From: Nitrospirota bacterium
GTDB taxonomy: Bacteria > Nitrospirota > Leptospirillia > Leptospirillales > Leptospirillaceae
Reading direction: 5' to 3'
Length of the DNA stretch: 43,871 nt
Assembly: GCA_021810805.1 (NCBI GenBank)
Contig: JAJZHW010000005.1
Location: 109,153-153,023, forward strand
Part shown: one piece after another, positions 27,033 to 34,806 of the stretch
Layout of the letters: each line of letters begins with the position of its first letter
Numbering within the stretch: the stretch's first letter is position 1
Translations under genes and position numbers: made by a program
The notes under the pieces: model-generated
Told to the model about the DNA's origin: nothing
What the model saw: only the letters and a program-made list of their open reading frames with translations
Database searches by the model: none

Positions 27033-28430
27033 ATGCGGGTGTCTGATCGTTTCATGACCAAAGACCGGACGGATGGCAGACCCCGGCGAGATGACATCCT
27101 GAGTGCGACCCTGAAAGGCTCGAAAAAAAGAGTTCGGAGGATCCCTTTTTTTCTTTCTCTGGGGCTTCTCGTGATGGCTCTTGGCTCCTGCGGCAATCCC
27201 CCCTCGAACTCGAACAACATCAACTTCGCCTACGGGGTTGCGGTGTGTTCCTCTAATACCTGTAACGTTTCCCCCCAAACACCCGCCAACCCTCCCTCCC
27301 CTCTGACGGCAACCGCCCAATTTTCGGCCGTCACGAGCTACGGAAGCCGTCAGGTCCTGATCTTTACCGGATATACGAGCTCCTCCTCCTCAAATTCCTG
27401 GCTCATCTCGAACAACTCGCTCTCTCCCTCTACATCCCTCTACAACTCGCTTCAGGGCCCCGACGGGATCCTGATCTCCTCGCAGGCGTTCAAGACGGCA
27501 AATGGATACGTGTGCCCGGCTCCCGTTCTTTACGGGGCCGACGGCATCGGCAACATTGTCGGAATCTGGTGCAGCTTCGACCCAAACAATGGATCGAACC
27601 CCGCCCCGACCATCACGATCAGCTCCGGCTCCTTTCAGTCGCCGGAAGGGATGGCCCTCGATTGGGTCAACAGCTCAGGAACCTCTCTTGATGCCCCGAT
27701 CCTCTTCGTGGCCAACCCCGGCTCCTCGGACATCCTGGCCTTCGATCTCTCCCAAATCACCGGGCCGGGAACGGCCAATCTCTCGCCCTCCGGAGGTCTC
27801 CTGCCGGGGACGAACGGAGGTCTCCCCTTCGGACAACCGGCCAACAATACCGAACTCAACGGACCGGCCTTCGTCGCCTTTTCCAACTCGAAGAACACCC
27901 TCTTCGTCTCCGATACGGGCAACAGCCAGGTCAACCTCTACGGCAACGGCTATTGCATCGGCGTCAACCAGGAGTCCACCCGGCCCACCAACTGCTCGAG
28001 CAGTCAAAATATCACCCCCTCGGTCTGGTTCAGCGGATCGAACACCTACCTCTCCTCCCCCAGCGGCATCGCCTATTACCAGGATGGGCTCTACGTCGTC
28101 GATCCCTCCGCCGGAGCGGTGCTGATCTGGGACAATGTCATGAACATCACGAGCCCGGGAGGCAACATCGCCCCCACCCGACGGATCAACGGCTCGAACA
28201 CGAACCAGAACTATCCCTACGCCCTGGCCATCGACGGAAACACCACGGTTCCTCCGGGCAATACCTTTTTCGTCTCCCAGCTGGGGAGCGGGCAGATTCT
28301 GGGGTACAATAACGCGACGACGATTTCGGGAAACATCGCTCCGACCTATACGATTGGGGTGACCAACCCCTCGCTCTCCTCCGGCAACACCAGCGGCGGG
28401 GGCACCACGGGCTATCCGGGATTCCCGTAA
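27033..28430 (+). CDS. NHL-repeat-like lipoprotein
   Basis: A 465-residue exported protein. A basic stretch (KGSKKRVRRIP) and a hydrophobic helix lead to the lipobox LGSC with the acylated cysteine at residue 53; the N-region is long, and the ATG at 27054 would shorten it by seven residues. The mature part is rich in Ser, Asn, Thr and Gly and contains repeated units such as LNGPAFVAFSNSKNTLFVSD, LSSPSGIAYYQDGLYVVDP and NYPYALAIDGN, the pattern of NHL/SMP-30 beta-propellers. Several Cys residues (CSSNTC, CPAP, CSFD) may form disulfides. It is followed by a second lipoprotein of like design. Function unknown; surface binding is a guess. Confidence 0.75.
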   Translation: MRVSDRFMTKDRTDGRPRRDDILSATLKGSKKRVRRIPFFLSLGLLVMALGSCGNPPSNSNNINFAYGVAVCSSNTCNVSPQTPANPPSPLTATAQFSAVTSYGSRQVLIFTGYTSSSSSNSWLISNNSLSPSTSLYNSLQGPDGILISSQAFKTANGYVCPAPVLYGADGIGNIVGIWCSFDPNNGSNPAPTITISSGSFQSPEGMALDWVNSSGTSLDAPILFVANPGSSDILAFDLSQITGPGTANLSPSGGLLPGTNGGLPFGQPANNTELNGPAFVAFSNSKNTLFVSDTGNSQVNLYGNGYCIGVNQESTRPTNCSSSQNITPSVWFSGSNTYLSSPSGIAYYQDGLYVVDPSAGAVLIWDNVMNITSPGGNIAPTRRINGSNTNQNYPYALAIDGNTTVPPGNTFFVSQLGSGQILGYNNATTISGNIAPTYTIGVTNPSLSSGNTSGGGTTGYPGFP

Positions 28431-28512
28431 GAGAAGACCGTAAGATGAGAAATGACCATGGGGGGGAGAGATCTCCTCTCTCATATATGACCACAGACAG
28501 GAATGAGGCGTG

Positions 28513-29691
28513 ATGACGGCGACAGGACGGAACAGACGAATCCCGAAAAAGGAAAACCTGATTCGAAGGGGATTGCTGAGAGGGTCCCTGGCTCTTCTGG
28601 CAGGAACTTTCCTTCTGGCCAACTGCTCCGGCAATACCAACAGCTCCGGTCCGGCGGCGCCCCTTCCCGTGGGACAGACGGGATCGATCGCGGCGATCAC
28701 CGCCAATACGGGAAATTGCTATATATCAGATACAAGTGCTTGCGGATCTACCTATAAGGGATCCAACACCATCACCGCCCTGGCGACACTTGTCTCCGGA
28801 GGAAACTATTTATACATAGGAGACAATGCCGGAAATATAGTTGGAGCCACAGTCTCAAACACATCTCCGCCAACATCTATTAGCACATCTTGTCCTCCAA
28901 CGGGGGCTTCTTCAAAGGTTCTTGCTATAGCTGCGGGAAACTCGGCATTAATCTATAGCAACTCAAGTGGTGTCACAATAAAAACAATTGCCACTCTTCC
29001 ATGTACTACGTTCACCCAAACATACAACACTTCCTCAATCACCAACGCCTCCGGCCTGACCTACAACACGTCGGCCGGGGAGTTTGTCGGGGTGACCTCG
29101 AACGCCCAGTATTTTACCTGTTCGACCACCTCCTGCACCTCTCCAACGGCCCTCCCCAGCCTCCAGGACACAAGCCCCAACATCACCGCCATCGCCTCCG
29201 ACCCAACTCAGTCCCTCGTCTATATTCTCTCCATCGGCGCCTCCACAAATCGCATCTATTTCTACTATGTGAGCGGGAGCACCCTCACCTACCTCGGCAA
29301 CTATTCGGGGATCGAGCTCAACTATCCCTCAGGGATCGCCCTCTTCCAAGGGGCCAACCCCACGCAGAACTATTGCACCAGCGGAGCCTGCACCTTCATG
29401 GACGTAACCAACACAGGCAATTCCACGATCACCCAGTATGTCCTGACCTACTCCGGAAGCGGGGCCCAGACCTCCGTCTCGGTGAACCAGTTCAACAACG
29501 CCTATTTCGACTGCGACCTGATCGACTCCGCCGCCATCACAGCCTTCCCGAAATATGGATCGGGCAATCTTCTTCCCCAACCCGACGTTTTCGTGGGCGA
29601 GCAGGGAACCTCCTATGGTTCGTGCCTGGGCACGCCGTCAAATGCATCCTACGGGAACAACGTCACCGCCTACACGATTGTGGGCGAATAG
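28513..29691 (+). CDS. Second Ser/Thr/Asn-rich lipoprotein
   Basis: A 392-residue exported protein starting at ATG 28513 (ATGAGG upstream; an in-frame GTG directly precedes). Lipobox LANC gives the acylated cysteine at residue 38 after a basic N-terminus. The mature part is dominated by Ser, Thr, Asn and Gly with beta-propeller-like units (NYPSGIALFQGANPTQNY, ITAIASDPTQSLVYIL) resembling the preceding lipoprotein, from which it is 82 bases away, so a tandem pair of related design is likely. Bases about 28715-29030 are clearly A/T-richer than both ends of the same gene. Role unknown. Confidence 0.7.
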   Translation: MTATGRNRRIPKKENLIRRGLLRGSLALLAGTFLLANCSGNTNSSGPAAPLPVGQTGSIAAITANTGNCYISDTSACGSTYKGSNTITALATLVSGGNYLYIGDNAGNIVGATVSNTSPPTSISTSCPPTGASSKVLAIAAGNSALIYSNSSGVTIKTIATLPCTTFTQTYNTSSITNASGLTYNTSAGEFVGVTSNAQYFTCSTTSCTSPTALPSLQDTSPNITAIASDPTQSLVYILSIGASTNRIYFYYVSGSTLTYLGNYSGIELNYPSGIALFQGANPTQNYCTSGACTFMDVTNTGNSTITQYVLTYSGSGAQTSVSVNQFNNAYFDCDLIDSAAITAFPKYGSGNLLPQPDVFVGEQGTSYGSCLGTPSNASYGNNVTAYTIVGE

Positions 29692-29732
29692 GAGACCGTC
29701 AAGTCTCCTTCCCTCCCAAGGAGGCGTCCTCC

Positions 29733-30707
29733 ATGGTCCGACGACCCTCCGACGAGGTCGAGCGGCTTCTGGACAGATTCGAGGAGGAGCTTCTCCTTGC
29801 CCAAAAGCGCGCCCCCAACACCGTCACAGCCTATCTCTCCGATCTTCGGACCCTCTCCCGACATCTGGCCCAGGATGGAGCCTCGCTCATCGACTTCGAC
29901 AAGGACGCCCTCACCCGGTATCTTGAGAGCCGAGGGGACCTTTCCGTACGCTCCCGGGCCCGTTTTCTCTCATCTGTCCGGGCCTGGACGCACTTCCTCG
30001 AACTCTCCGGAGTCCGCAAAGACCCCAAGGAAACGCCTCCGGCCCCCCGCCTTCCCCGCACCCTCCCCAAGATCCTCTCCCAAGAAGAAATCGAACGTCT
30101 GATCGGCTCTCCGGATCCCCATCGTCCGGAAGGAATCCGGGACCGGGCGATCCTCTCCTTTTTCTATGCCTCGGGCCTTCGGGTCTCGGAGCTCGCCCAC
30201 CTGACCGCCGATCGGGTCGACCTCGCCACCGGGGCGCTTCGGGTCATGGGGAAGGGCGCCAAGGAGCGGATTACCTTCCTCGACGAGCGGACCCGTCGCC
30301 TCCTCTCCGACTACCTTGCGACCGTGCGCCCGGCCTTTGCCCGGGAACACCCGGAGCTCTTTTTGGCTCGAGACGGCGCCCCCCTGACCCGCCAGGCCCT
30401 CTGGACCCTCATCAAAAAGCATGGCCGGGCGGCAGGGATCACCTCGCCTCTCTCGCCCCACGTCCTTCGCCACTCCTTCGCCACCCACCTTCTGGAAAAG
30501 GGGCTCGACATCCGGTCGATCCAGCTTCTTCTCGGCCACGAGGATATCCGGACCACCGAGATCTATACCCACGTCTCTCTCGCCCATCTGGAAAACACAC
30601 TTAAAGGCCATCACCCGAGAGGACAGTCGAAAAGGAATCCCAAAGAAGAGGAAACGGGGAGGGAGGGCAAAAGAAAAAGTCCCCCCCAATCGACGGAGGA
30701 CCTTTAG
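29733..30707 (+). CDS. Tyrosine recombinase, XerC/XerD-like
   Basis: A 324-residue site-specific recombinase. Residues about 15-110 are the SAM-like core-binding domain (APNTVTAYLSDLRTLSRHL). The catalytic set is complete: Arg150 in ASGLRVSELAHL, Lys in GKGAKER, HVLRHSFATHLLEKG (His-x-x-Arg), LLGHEDIRTTEIYTHV (His and the nucleophile Tyr). Length is slightly above the about 300 of Xer proteins because of a basic, Glu/Lys-rich C-terminal tail. AAGGAGG sits eight bases before the ATG. It could be the chromosomal dimer-resolution enzyme or the integrase of the accessory region to its right; the sequence does not decide, but spelling is closer to XerD than to phage integrases. Confidence 0.88.
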   Translation: MVRRPSDEVERLLDRFEEELLLAQKRAPNTVTAYLSDLRTLSRHLAQDGASLIDFDKDALTRYLESRGDLSVRSRARFLSSVRAWTHFLELSGVRKDPKETPPAPRLPRTLPKILSQEEIERLIGSPDPHRPEGIRDRAILSFFYASGLRVSELAHLTADRVDLATGALRVMGKGAKERITFLDERTRRLLSDYLATVRPAFAREHPELFLARDGAPLTRQALWTLIKKHGRAAGITSPLSPHVLRHSFATHLLEKGLDIRSIQLLLGHEDIRTTEIYTHVSLAHLENTLKGHHPRGQSKRNPKEEETGREGKRKSPPQSTEDL

Positions 30708-30774
30708 GAAAAGAACGATGAATCAAGATTTTCTCTGAGGAGAGAGTCGTACGGGTCAATCTATGGGAGAGCGG

Positions 30775-31968
30775 TCAGCGCGAGGCCAAGGAGTCAGGCG
30801 AACGTTGTCGCTCGAGAATCATCAGGACGAGAGGGTCGAGCAGGGAGAAGCCCCGGTCGTTCAGGACCAGCCTTTGTTCATTCGTACGATTTATATCAAG
30901 AACATCAATTCGTACGAATTCTGAGTAAAGAGATCCGTACGAATAGTCGTCCAGTTTTTCCCGGAGCCAGCGCGTAGAGAGCCCCTGGGAGAGGCGAAGA
31001 TTTCCGTAGAGATATTCAATGTCGTACGACTCGTCCGAAAGGGTCTCCGTCATTCCGTACGATCCATTCCCCCTCTCAACAATCCGTACATACTCTGAGA
31101 CTGACCGTACGTTCTCCCTTCGACTCCTCCCAGTCCGCTGGTGGGCCCCCGCCCCGAGTCCCAGATAGTCGCCTCCCTGCCAGACATGACGATTGTGGCG
31201 GCAGACGCTCTCCGGATCCTTTGAGAAATTCGACACTTCGTAGCGGTTCCACCCCTGGGAGGAGAGCGTGTGACAGATCTCGACCCAGCGCTCGGCCGCC
31301 CCCTCCTCGAGACTCTCGGAGGTTTGTCCCTGGCTCCTGCGAAGGGAAAGAACCGTCCGGGATTCAATGACGAGAGGGTAGACCGAAAGATGTTCGAGCC
31401 CTTCGTCGAGAAGGGCCCGAGCGGTTGCAAGGAATCTTTCCCCCGGACCTTTCTCTTCTCCCACGATGAAATCCATGGAAATCGAGGCCTCGGGAATCTC
31501 CTGGCGAAGCCTTTTGAGGAGGGGGAGAGGTTCGAGATAGGCGCTCCTTCGCCCCAGAGCCTGGAGATCGTCGGGAGATCCGCCTTCAACCCCCAGGGAG
31601 AGCCGGACCCCGGGGATCCGCCGAAGGATCTCCAGTGTTCCGGCATCGAGGTCCTCCGGACGACTTTCGATGGTGACCTCGCCATTTGCCCCCGCCGGGA
31701 AAAAAGGAGCAAGGATCTCCAAAAGGCGAAGGAAGGCCTCCCGGGGAAGGGAGAGGGGCGATCCGCCCCCTATATAGAGAGAAACCGGAGGCACTTTCCC
31801 AAAAAGCCCCGCCACCCTCCCCGCCTCCATGGCCAGGGCCTCGAGGTATCGGGGAAGAAGAGCCGTCGAGACAGAGACGGGAACGGCACAGTAATCGCAG
31901 CGGTCCGGGCAAAAGGGAATCTGAACGTACACCCCCATACCCTTGGGGACATCCTCTGTCACCGGCAT
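30775..31968 (-). CDS. Radical SAM protein, HemW/HemN-like
   Basis: A 397-residue protein of the coproporphyrinogen-oxidase-like radical SAM family. The cluster motif is IPFCPDRCDYC (CxxxCxxC), preceded by GVYVQ; then SLYIGGGSPLSLP, RLSLGVEGGSPDDLQALGRR and YEVSNFSKDP...CRHNRHVW with GGDYLGLGAGAH, which is the HemW-type C-terminal signature. HemW proteins are heme chaperones rather than oxidases. The usual GGGTP and VQSF are changed to GGGSP and VEGG, so it may be a divergent paralogue. ATG 31968 is preceded by AGGAG only three bases away; ATG 31995 has no ribosome site and follows a CGTACG. The 3' third is packed with CGTACG palindromes. It converges with the Xer gene. Confidence 0.75.
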   Translation of the reverse strand: MPVTEDVPKGMGVYVQIPFCPDRCDYCAVPVSVSTALLPRYLEALAMEAGRVAGLFGKVPPVSLYIGGGSPLSLPREAFLRLLEILAPFFPAGANGEVTIESRPEDLDAGTLEILRRIPGVRLSLGVEGGSPDDLQALGRRSAYLEPLPLLKRLRQEIPEASISMDFIVGEEKGPGERFLATARALLDEGLEHLSVYPLVIESRTVLSLRRSQGQTSESLEEGAAERWVEICHTLSSQGWNRYEVSNFSKDPESVCRHNRHVWQGGDYLGLGAGAHQRTGRSRRENVRSVSEYVRIVERGNGSYGMTETLSDESYDIEYLYGNLRLSQGLSTRWLREKLDDYSYGSLYSEFVRIDVLDINRTNEQRLVLNDRGFSLLDPLVLMILERQRSPDSLASR

Positions 31969-32099
31969 GGACTCCTGATTGTTTGTCAAACACATCCGTA
32001 CGAATCGAGGAACTAAAATCGTACACTCCTCATGAGCCCCTTCCTTTACTCTACCTGACCTTGCGGAGATCCTCCACCATCGTTTGAATTCTCAGAGAG

Positions 32100-32300
32100 A
32101 TCGAGTATTAAAATGGGGATTTTTTGAATATAATTCAAAGAGATTTTCTTTGTTTTTTAAAAATTAAATAACTGTAAAATTTATAAAAATAAAAAAAATC
32201 TAAAAATAGGATTCATGTTGAAATAATGAATTTTAAAAATAGGCAATTTATTGTCATATATTTTATGGAAAAATGAGAAATCCCTCCTCCGTATGCTAGG
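32100..32300. other. Very A/T-rich spacer with short direct and inverted repeats
   Basis: Between the HemW-like gene and the coiled-coil protein lies about 190 bases of extreme A/T content. It holds the direct repeat TAAAAATAGG at 32201-32210 and 32234-32243 (33 bases apart, about three helix turns) and an inverted repeat ATTCAT/ATGAAT (32211-32216 and 32226-32231) between them. This could be a bent promoter region, a silencer-binding or origin-like element; no gene is seen. Confidence 0.6.
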
Positions 32301-32391
32301 ATGAGGGCGTGTGAACGAACAGAACCGTCCAGGAAATTTTTTTACAATTCATTGTCGTACGGTTTCAGTGACCGGCAAGGGAGAGGGAACT

Positions 32392-32925
32392 GTGGACTAT
32401 GCGGGAAAGGCCCGGGAATTCATCTCCGATTCGACGGAGGAAATTCGGCGCCTCGAAAGGGAGATCGACCGCATTCGAGAGATTGTGGTTCGTCTCGAGC
32501 GATATCTTGACGAGGCAGATCGACTGGGCAATCTCGAGCCCCCGATTCCCCGGAATCCCCCCCCCTCCCCTCCTTCCTGGGTTCACAGAGACTCGGAGAA
32601 CACTCCACGCTTTCCCGGTCCGCCCACGGAGCCTTTGAGGAATGAGGACCGGAGGCAGGAGAAGGGGGTGGGTGTCGATAAAAATCCTGACGACAAAATC
32701 GCAGGAAGCGTTCTTCGCCCGGTGGGAGAAGTGGCAGAGGAGCTATTGAGGGCGCGTCCGGAGGGGATGAGCCTCGACGAGCTTTATCGGATCATGGTGG
32801 GAAGAGGTGACATTCCCTCCTCTCGGGATTTGAAGAACGCCATTCGGGTCTCCCTCATCCGACGAAGACCGCAGGTCGTCTCTCCGCGCCGGGGGTGGTT
32901 TCGCTGGGAGGGCCCGGGCAATTGA
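32392..32925 (+). CDS. Coiled-coil protein with C-terminal winged-helix-like domain
   Basis: Unrecognised protein of 177 residues from GTG 32392, chosen because AGGGAGAGG lies just upstream and the coiled coil begins at once (EEIRRLEREIDRIREIVVRLERYLDEADRLG). An alternative GTG at 32311 would add 27 residues, but that stretch contains a CGTACG site and a T-run and looks like leader. The middle is proline-rich and polar. The end (VAEELLRARPEGMSLDELYRIMVGRGDIPSSRDLKNAIRVSLIRR...GWFRWEG) has the helix-turn-helix plus wing outline of HARE-HTH or replication/transcription wHTH domains. A DNA-binding regulator of the neighbouring region is plausible, not shown. Confidence 0.6.
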   Translation: MDYAGKAREFISDSTEEIRRLEREIDRIREIVVRLERYLDEADRLGNLEPPIPRNPPPSPPSWVHRDSENTPRFPGPPTEPLRNEDRRQEKGVGVDKNPDDKIAGSVLRPVGEVAEELLRARPEGMSLDELYRIMVGRGDIPSSRDLKNAIRVSLIRRRPQVVSPRRGWFRWEGPGN

Positions 32926-33418
32926 CGCCACCATTTTTTACTTGAAGGGACAGGGGGGGGAAGAGGAATGCAAAAATGGAAGGGAGGGGGACCTTGTCTC
33001 CAGGGGACCCCTTGAAGAGGGTGAGTCCAAGTGTTTCGGTTGACCTGCAATGATTGCTATCAAGCCGGCGTGCCTCCGAATGGACAAAAAAGGAGGCAGT
33101 CACGCCCTCTCAACGCCACCCGGTGGAGCCGTTGTGCCCTTACCAGAAAATCCAGATCTTATGAGACTCTTCGACGAATTCATGGAGATCGGTTTGTCAC
33201 TTGATATGTTCAGGGAGGATCGGAAGTTCGAGGGGGGGAGCAACGGTGATCGCCGAACGGCCGAACGGGCCTCCCACCCGATGAGCGTCAGAAGTGGCTC
33301 ATGACCCATACGGGCACCCAGGCGGAGGCGACGAACCTTGCCTGCCGGAGGGGAGTTGACGTTCCGACGATGATGATTCCCTGGAAGAATGAGTCATTCT
33401 CGTGAAGCCAGGAACGTC
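32926..33418. other. Gene-poor stretch with possible decayed coding sequence
   Basis: No convincing gene. A rightward frame at 33050-33304 (GLSLDMFREDRKFEGG...) and, one base phase away, a frame ending at 33403 (DERQKWLMTHTGTQAEATNLACRRGVDVPTMM) could together be a frameshifted remnant of one protein, joining near 33280. Neither has a good ribosome site or a family I recognise. The stretch also has G-runs near 32950-32995 and a small AGGGGACCCCT palindrome near 33001. Confidence 0.35.
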
Positions 33419-33535
33419 TTAGGGGGGATGTTTCTTATGACGAATGTGACGCGTCAGATAGACAGCGGCGAGGGACAGGAGAGAAATACCAACCAATATA
33501 GCGTCTCCCCAAAAAACGAATTCATTGTGGCTCAT
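33419..33535 (-). CDS. Tiny membrane protein (38 residues)
   Basis: A 38-codon gene (MSHNEFVFWGDAILVGISLL...) with one clear membrane helix at about residues 8-26 followed by a basic tail (LTRHIRHKKHPP), so the C-terminus is likely cytoplasmic. AAGGGGAAG precedes the ATG. It overlaps the end of the 49-residue reading frame upstream in another phase, the usual sign of translational coupling. Size resembles small subunits that stabilise membrane complexes, but I recognise no family. Confidence 0.5.
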   Translation of the reverse strand: MSHNEFVFWGDAILVGISLLSLAAVYLTRHIRHKKHPP

Positions 33536-33671
33536 TTTCTTCCCCTTCAATGGCTCCAAGAACAAGCTCAACCACAAGCCCGATCAAGAAAAAGACACAA
33601 GCGGATACAAAAAACTCTGTGGAATTCTTCTTCTGAATGCCATTCTTATCCGACGCCCACCAGCTGAGCAA
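33522..33671 (-). CDS. Small membrane protein (49 residues), possibly truncated by an in-frame stop
   Basis: From TTG 33671 (GGGAG six bases upstream) a 49-residue protein reads LLSWWASDKNGIQKKNSTEF with a membrane helix FFVSACVFFLIGLVVELVLG and an acidic tail (EGEENEPQ). Its end overlaps the start of the 38-residue gene by 14 bases. Directly upstream in the same phase, separated by one TAA at 33684-33686, is MNDEHIKGLPIC with its own ATG. So the gene may once have started at that ATG and now be interrupted, or it begins at the TTG. No family recognised. Confidence 0.45.
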   Translation of the reverse strand: MLSWWASDKNGIQKKNSTEFFVSACVFFLIGLVVELVLGAIEGEENEPQ

Positions 33672-33805
33672 TGGCGGCTCCCTTTAGCATATCGGCAATC
33701 CTTTAATATGTTCATCGTTCATCTTGTCCGGCCTCGTTTCTTCTCCATATTTCTGATAACTGCTCAGCGTCTCCGTCTCGTCGCGAAAGTGGAGGGGGCT
33801 GAGTC

Positions 33806-33824
33806 GCCCTCGCAAGACGAGGGC
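33806..33824 (-). terminator. Hairpin downstream of the secretion operon
   Basis: GCCCTCG-CAAGA-CGAGGGC forms a perfect 7-base stem with a 5-base loop about 90 bases past the last secretion gene. It lacks a T-run on the leftward side, so it may be a transcript-end-stabilising hairpin rather than a classic terminator. Confidence 0.35.
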
Positions 33825-33910
33825 AGAGAGGGTTGCCAAACACCCGATGCCACGCCTCGCGACCAACGCCTGAGCCGATGTCGGGGGAGTCGCCCGGTCC
33901 GCGGGAACTG

Positions 33911-34804
33911 TTATGCGCCCATCCCCGCCAGGATCCGGCGGATCGTCCGGATCTCGGGGGGATAGGTCCACAGGACGGGAAGAAGCCCCCGAAGGTGGGA
34001 GACCGAGACCTCCCCTGCCCCCTCATAGAAGGCCTCCGCCCGGAGGATCTTGAGGACCATCTTCCACCTCCGGTCGGACAGGGAGATCCCTTCGCGACCC
34101 AGACGATAGCGCAGCTCCCAGAGGGCCTCGAAGACGCCGGGACCAATGGAAACGGCTGTTGCCACATGACGGTGCAGCTTCCGGAACTCCTCTCGGGAAA
34201 AGGCCTCCCCGCTCTCTTTTTTGCCTCCGACAGGAAAGCTCTCCAAAAGATCGACAAAGGACTCGAACTTCCTGACCGGCTCGACGAGACATCGCAGGGC
34301 GAAACGGTCGAAGAAGGCCTCGAGGTTGTCCCCTTGGGAGGGGTGGGCATTGCTGGCGGCAAAAAGCGAGAGAAGGGCGGCCGGGGTCGGGGCGGGATCG
34401 TGCCAGACCCTTTCGTTCATGAACCCCAGAAGGGTCAGAAGGAGCGACTTGGGGGCCCGGAGAACCTCGTCGAGGAAGACCAGGGATCCCTCGGCGATTC
34501 CGACGGGGGAAAGGGGAGAGGAGGAGAGCGCGGCCCGGTCGCTCTCCATGTGGAGGAGACGCTCGTAGTAGGAGAGATTCGAAAATCGCTCCGCGGCCAA
34601 TCGGACGACAAGACTTTTTCCCGTTCCCGGCGGGCCCACCAGGTAGAGGTGCTCCCCCGAGAGAAGGGCCAGCACCACCGCCCTGACCACCTCCTCCCTC
34701 TCCTTGAGCATCCGGTTCAGATCTCCCTCGAGCCTTCTGAGCTCCGCCACGATCGACCGGGCTTCCTGGCCCGATTCCACGGATTCGCTCATGGCCGCTT
34801 CCAT
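33911..34804 (-). CDS. MoxR/RavA-like AAA+ ATPase at the end of the type IV secretion operon
   Basis: A 297-residue ATPase. Walker A is GPPGTGKS (residues 57-64), Walker B LVFLDE (108-113), sensor 1 lies in LFAASNAHP near residue 150, and NLEAFFDRFALRC corresponds to the NxxEALxDRFxxR arginine-finger region of MoxR/RavA proteins. The segment between the Walker motifs is shorter than in E. coli RavA. These ATPases remodel protein complexes, usually with a VWA-domain partner; none is present here. The ATG at 34804 follows the VirB10-like stop by two bases with GGAGAAG inside that gene's end, so it is part of the operon. It occupies the place of VirB11 but has none of VirB11's spelling (no PilT/GspE-type motifs). 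Confidence 0.8.
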   Translation of the reverse strand: MEAAMSESVESGQEARSIVAELRRLEGDLNRMLKEREEVVRAVVLALLSGEHLYLVGPPGTGKSLVVRLAAERFSNLSYYERLLHMESDRAALSSSPLSPVGIAEGSLVFLDEVLRAPKSLLLTLLGFMNERVWHDPAPTPAALLSLFAASNAHPSQGDNLEAFFDRFALRCLVEPVRKFESFVDLLESFPVGGKKESGEAFSREEFRKLHRHVATAVSIGPGVFEALWELRYRLGREGISLSDRRWKMVLKILRAEAFYEGAGEVSVSHLRGLLPVLWTYPPEIRTIRRILAGMGA

Positions 34805-34806
34805 CG

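Larger units (their letters stand above)
30748..32361. repeat. Cluster of CGTACG palindromes
   Basis: Nine exact CGTACG sites start at 30748, 30883, 30911, 30936, 31023, 31056, 31106, 31997 and 32356, with near-copies CGTACA at 31085 and 32020. Several have a wider match to TTCGTACGAAT. Seven (six exact plus 31085) fall within 230 bases of the radical SAM gene, where they are read in three different codon phases (GTA CGG as Val-Arg, TCG TAC GG as Ser-Tyr-Gly, CGT ACG as Arg-Thr). That excludes a protein repeat as the cause. Elsewhere in the window I noticed only isolated copies (4383, 29945). Function unknown. Confidence 0.7.

Noticed and set aside
33050-33304. 84-codon rightward frame in the gene-poor stretch
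   Set aside because: No ribosome site or family; at most part of a decayed gene, so it is described as region content rather than as a gene.
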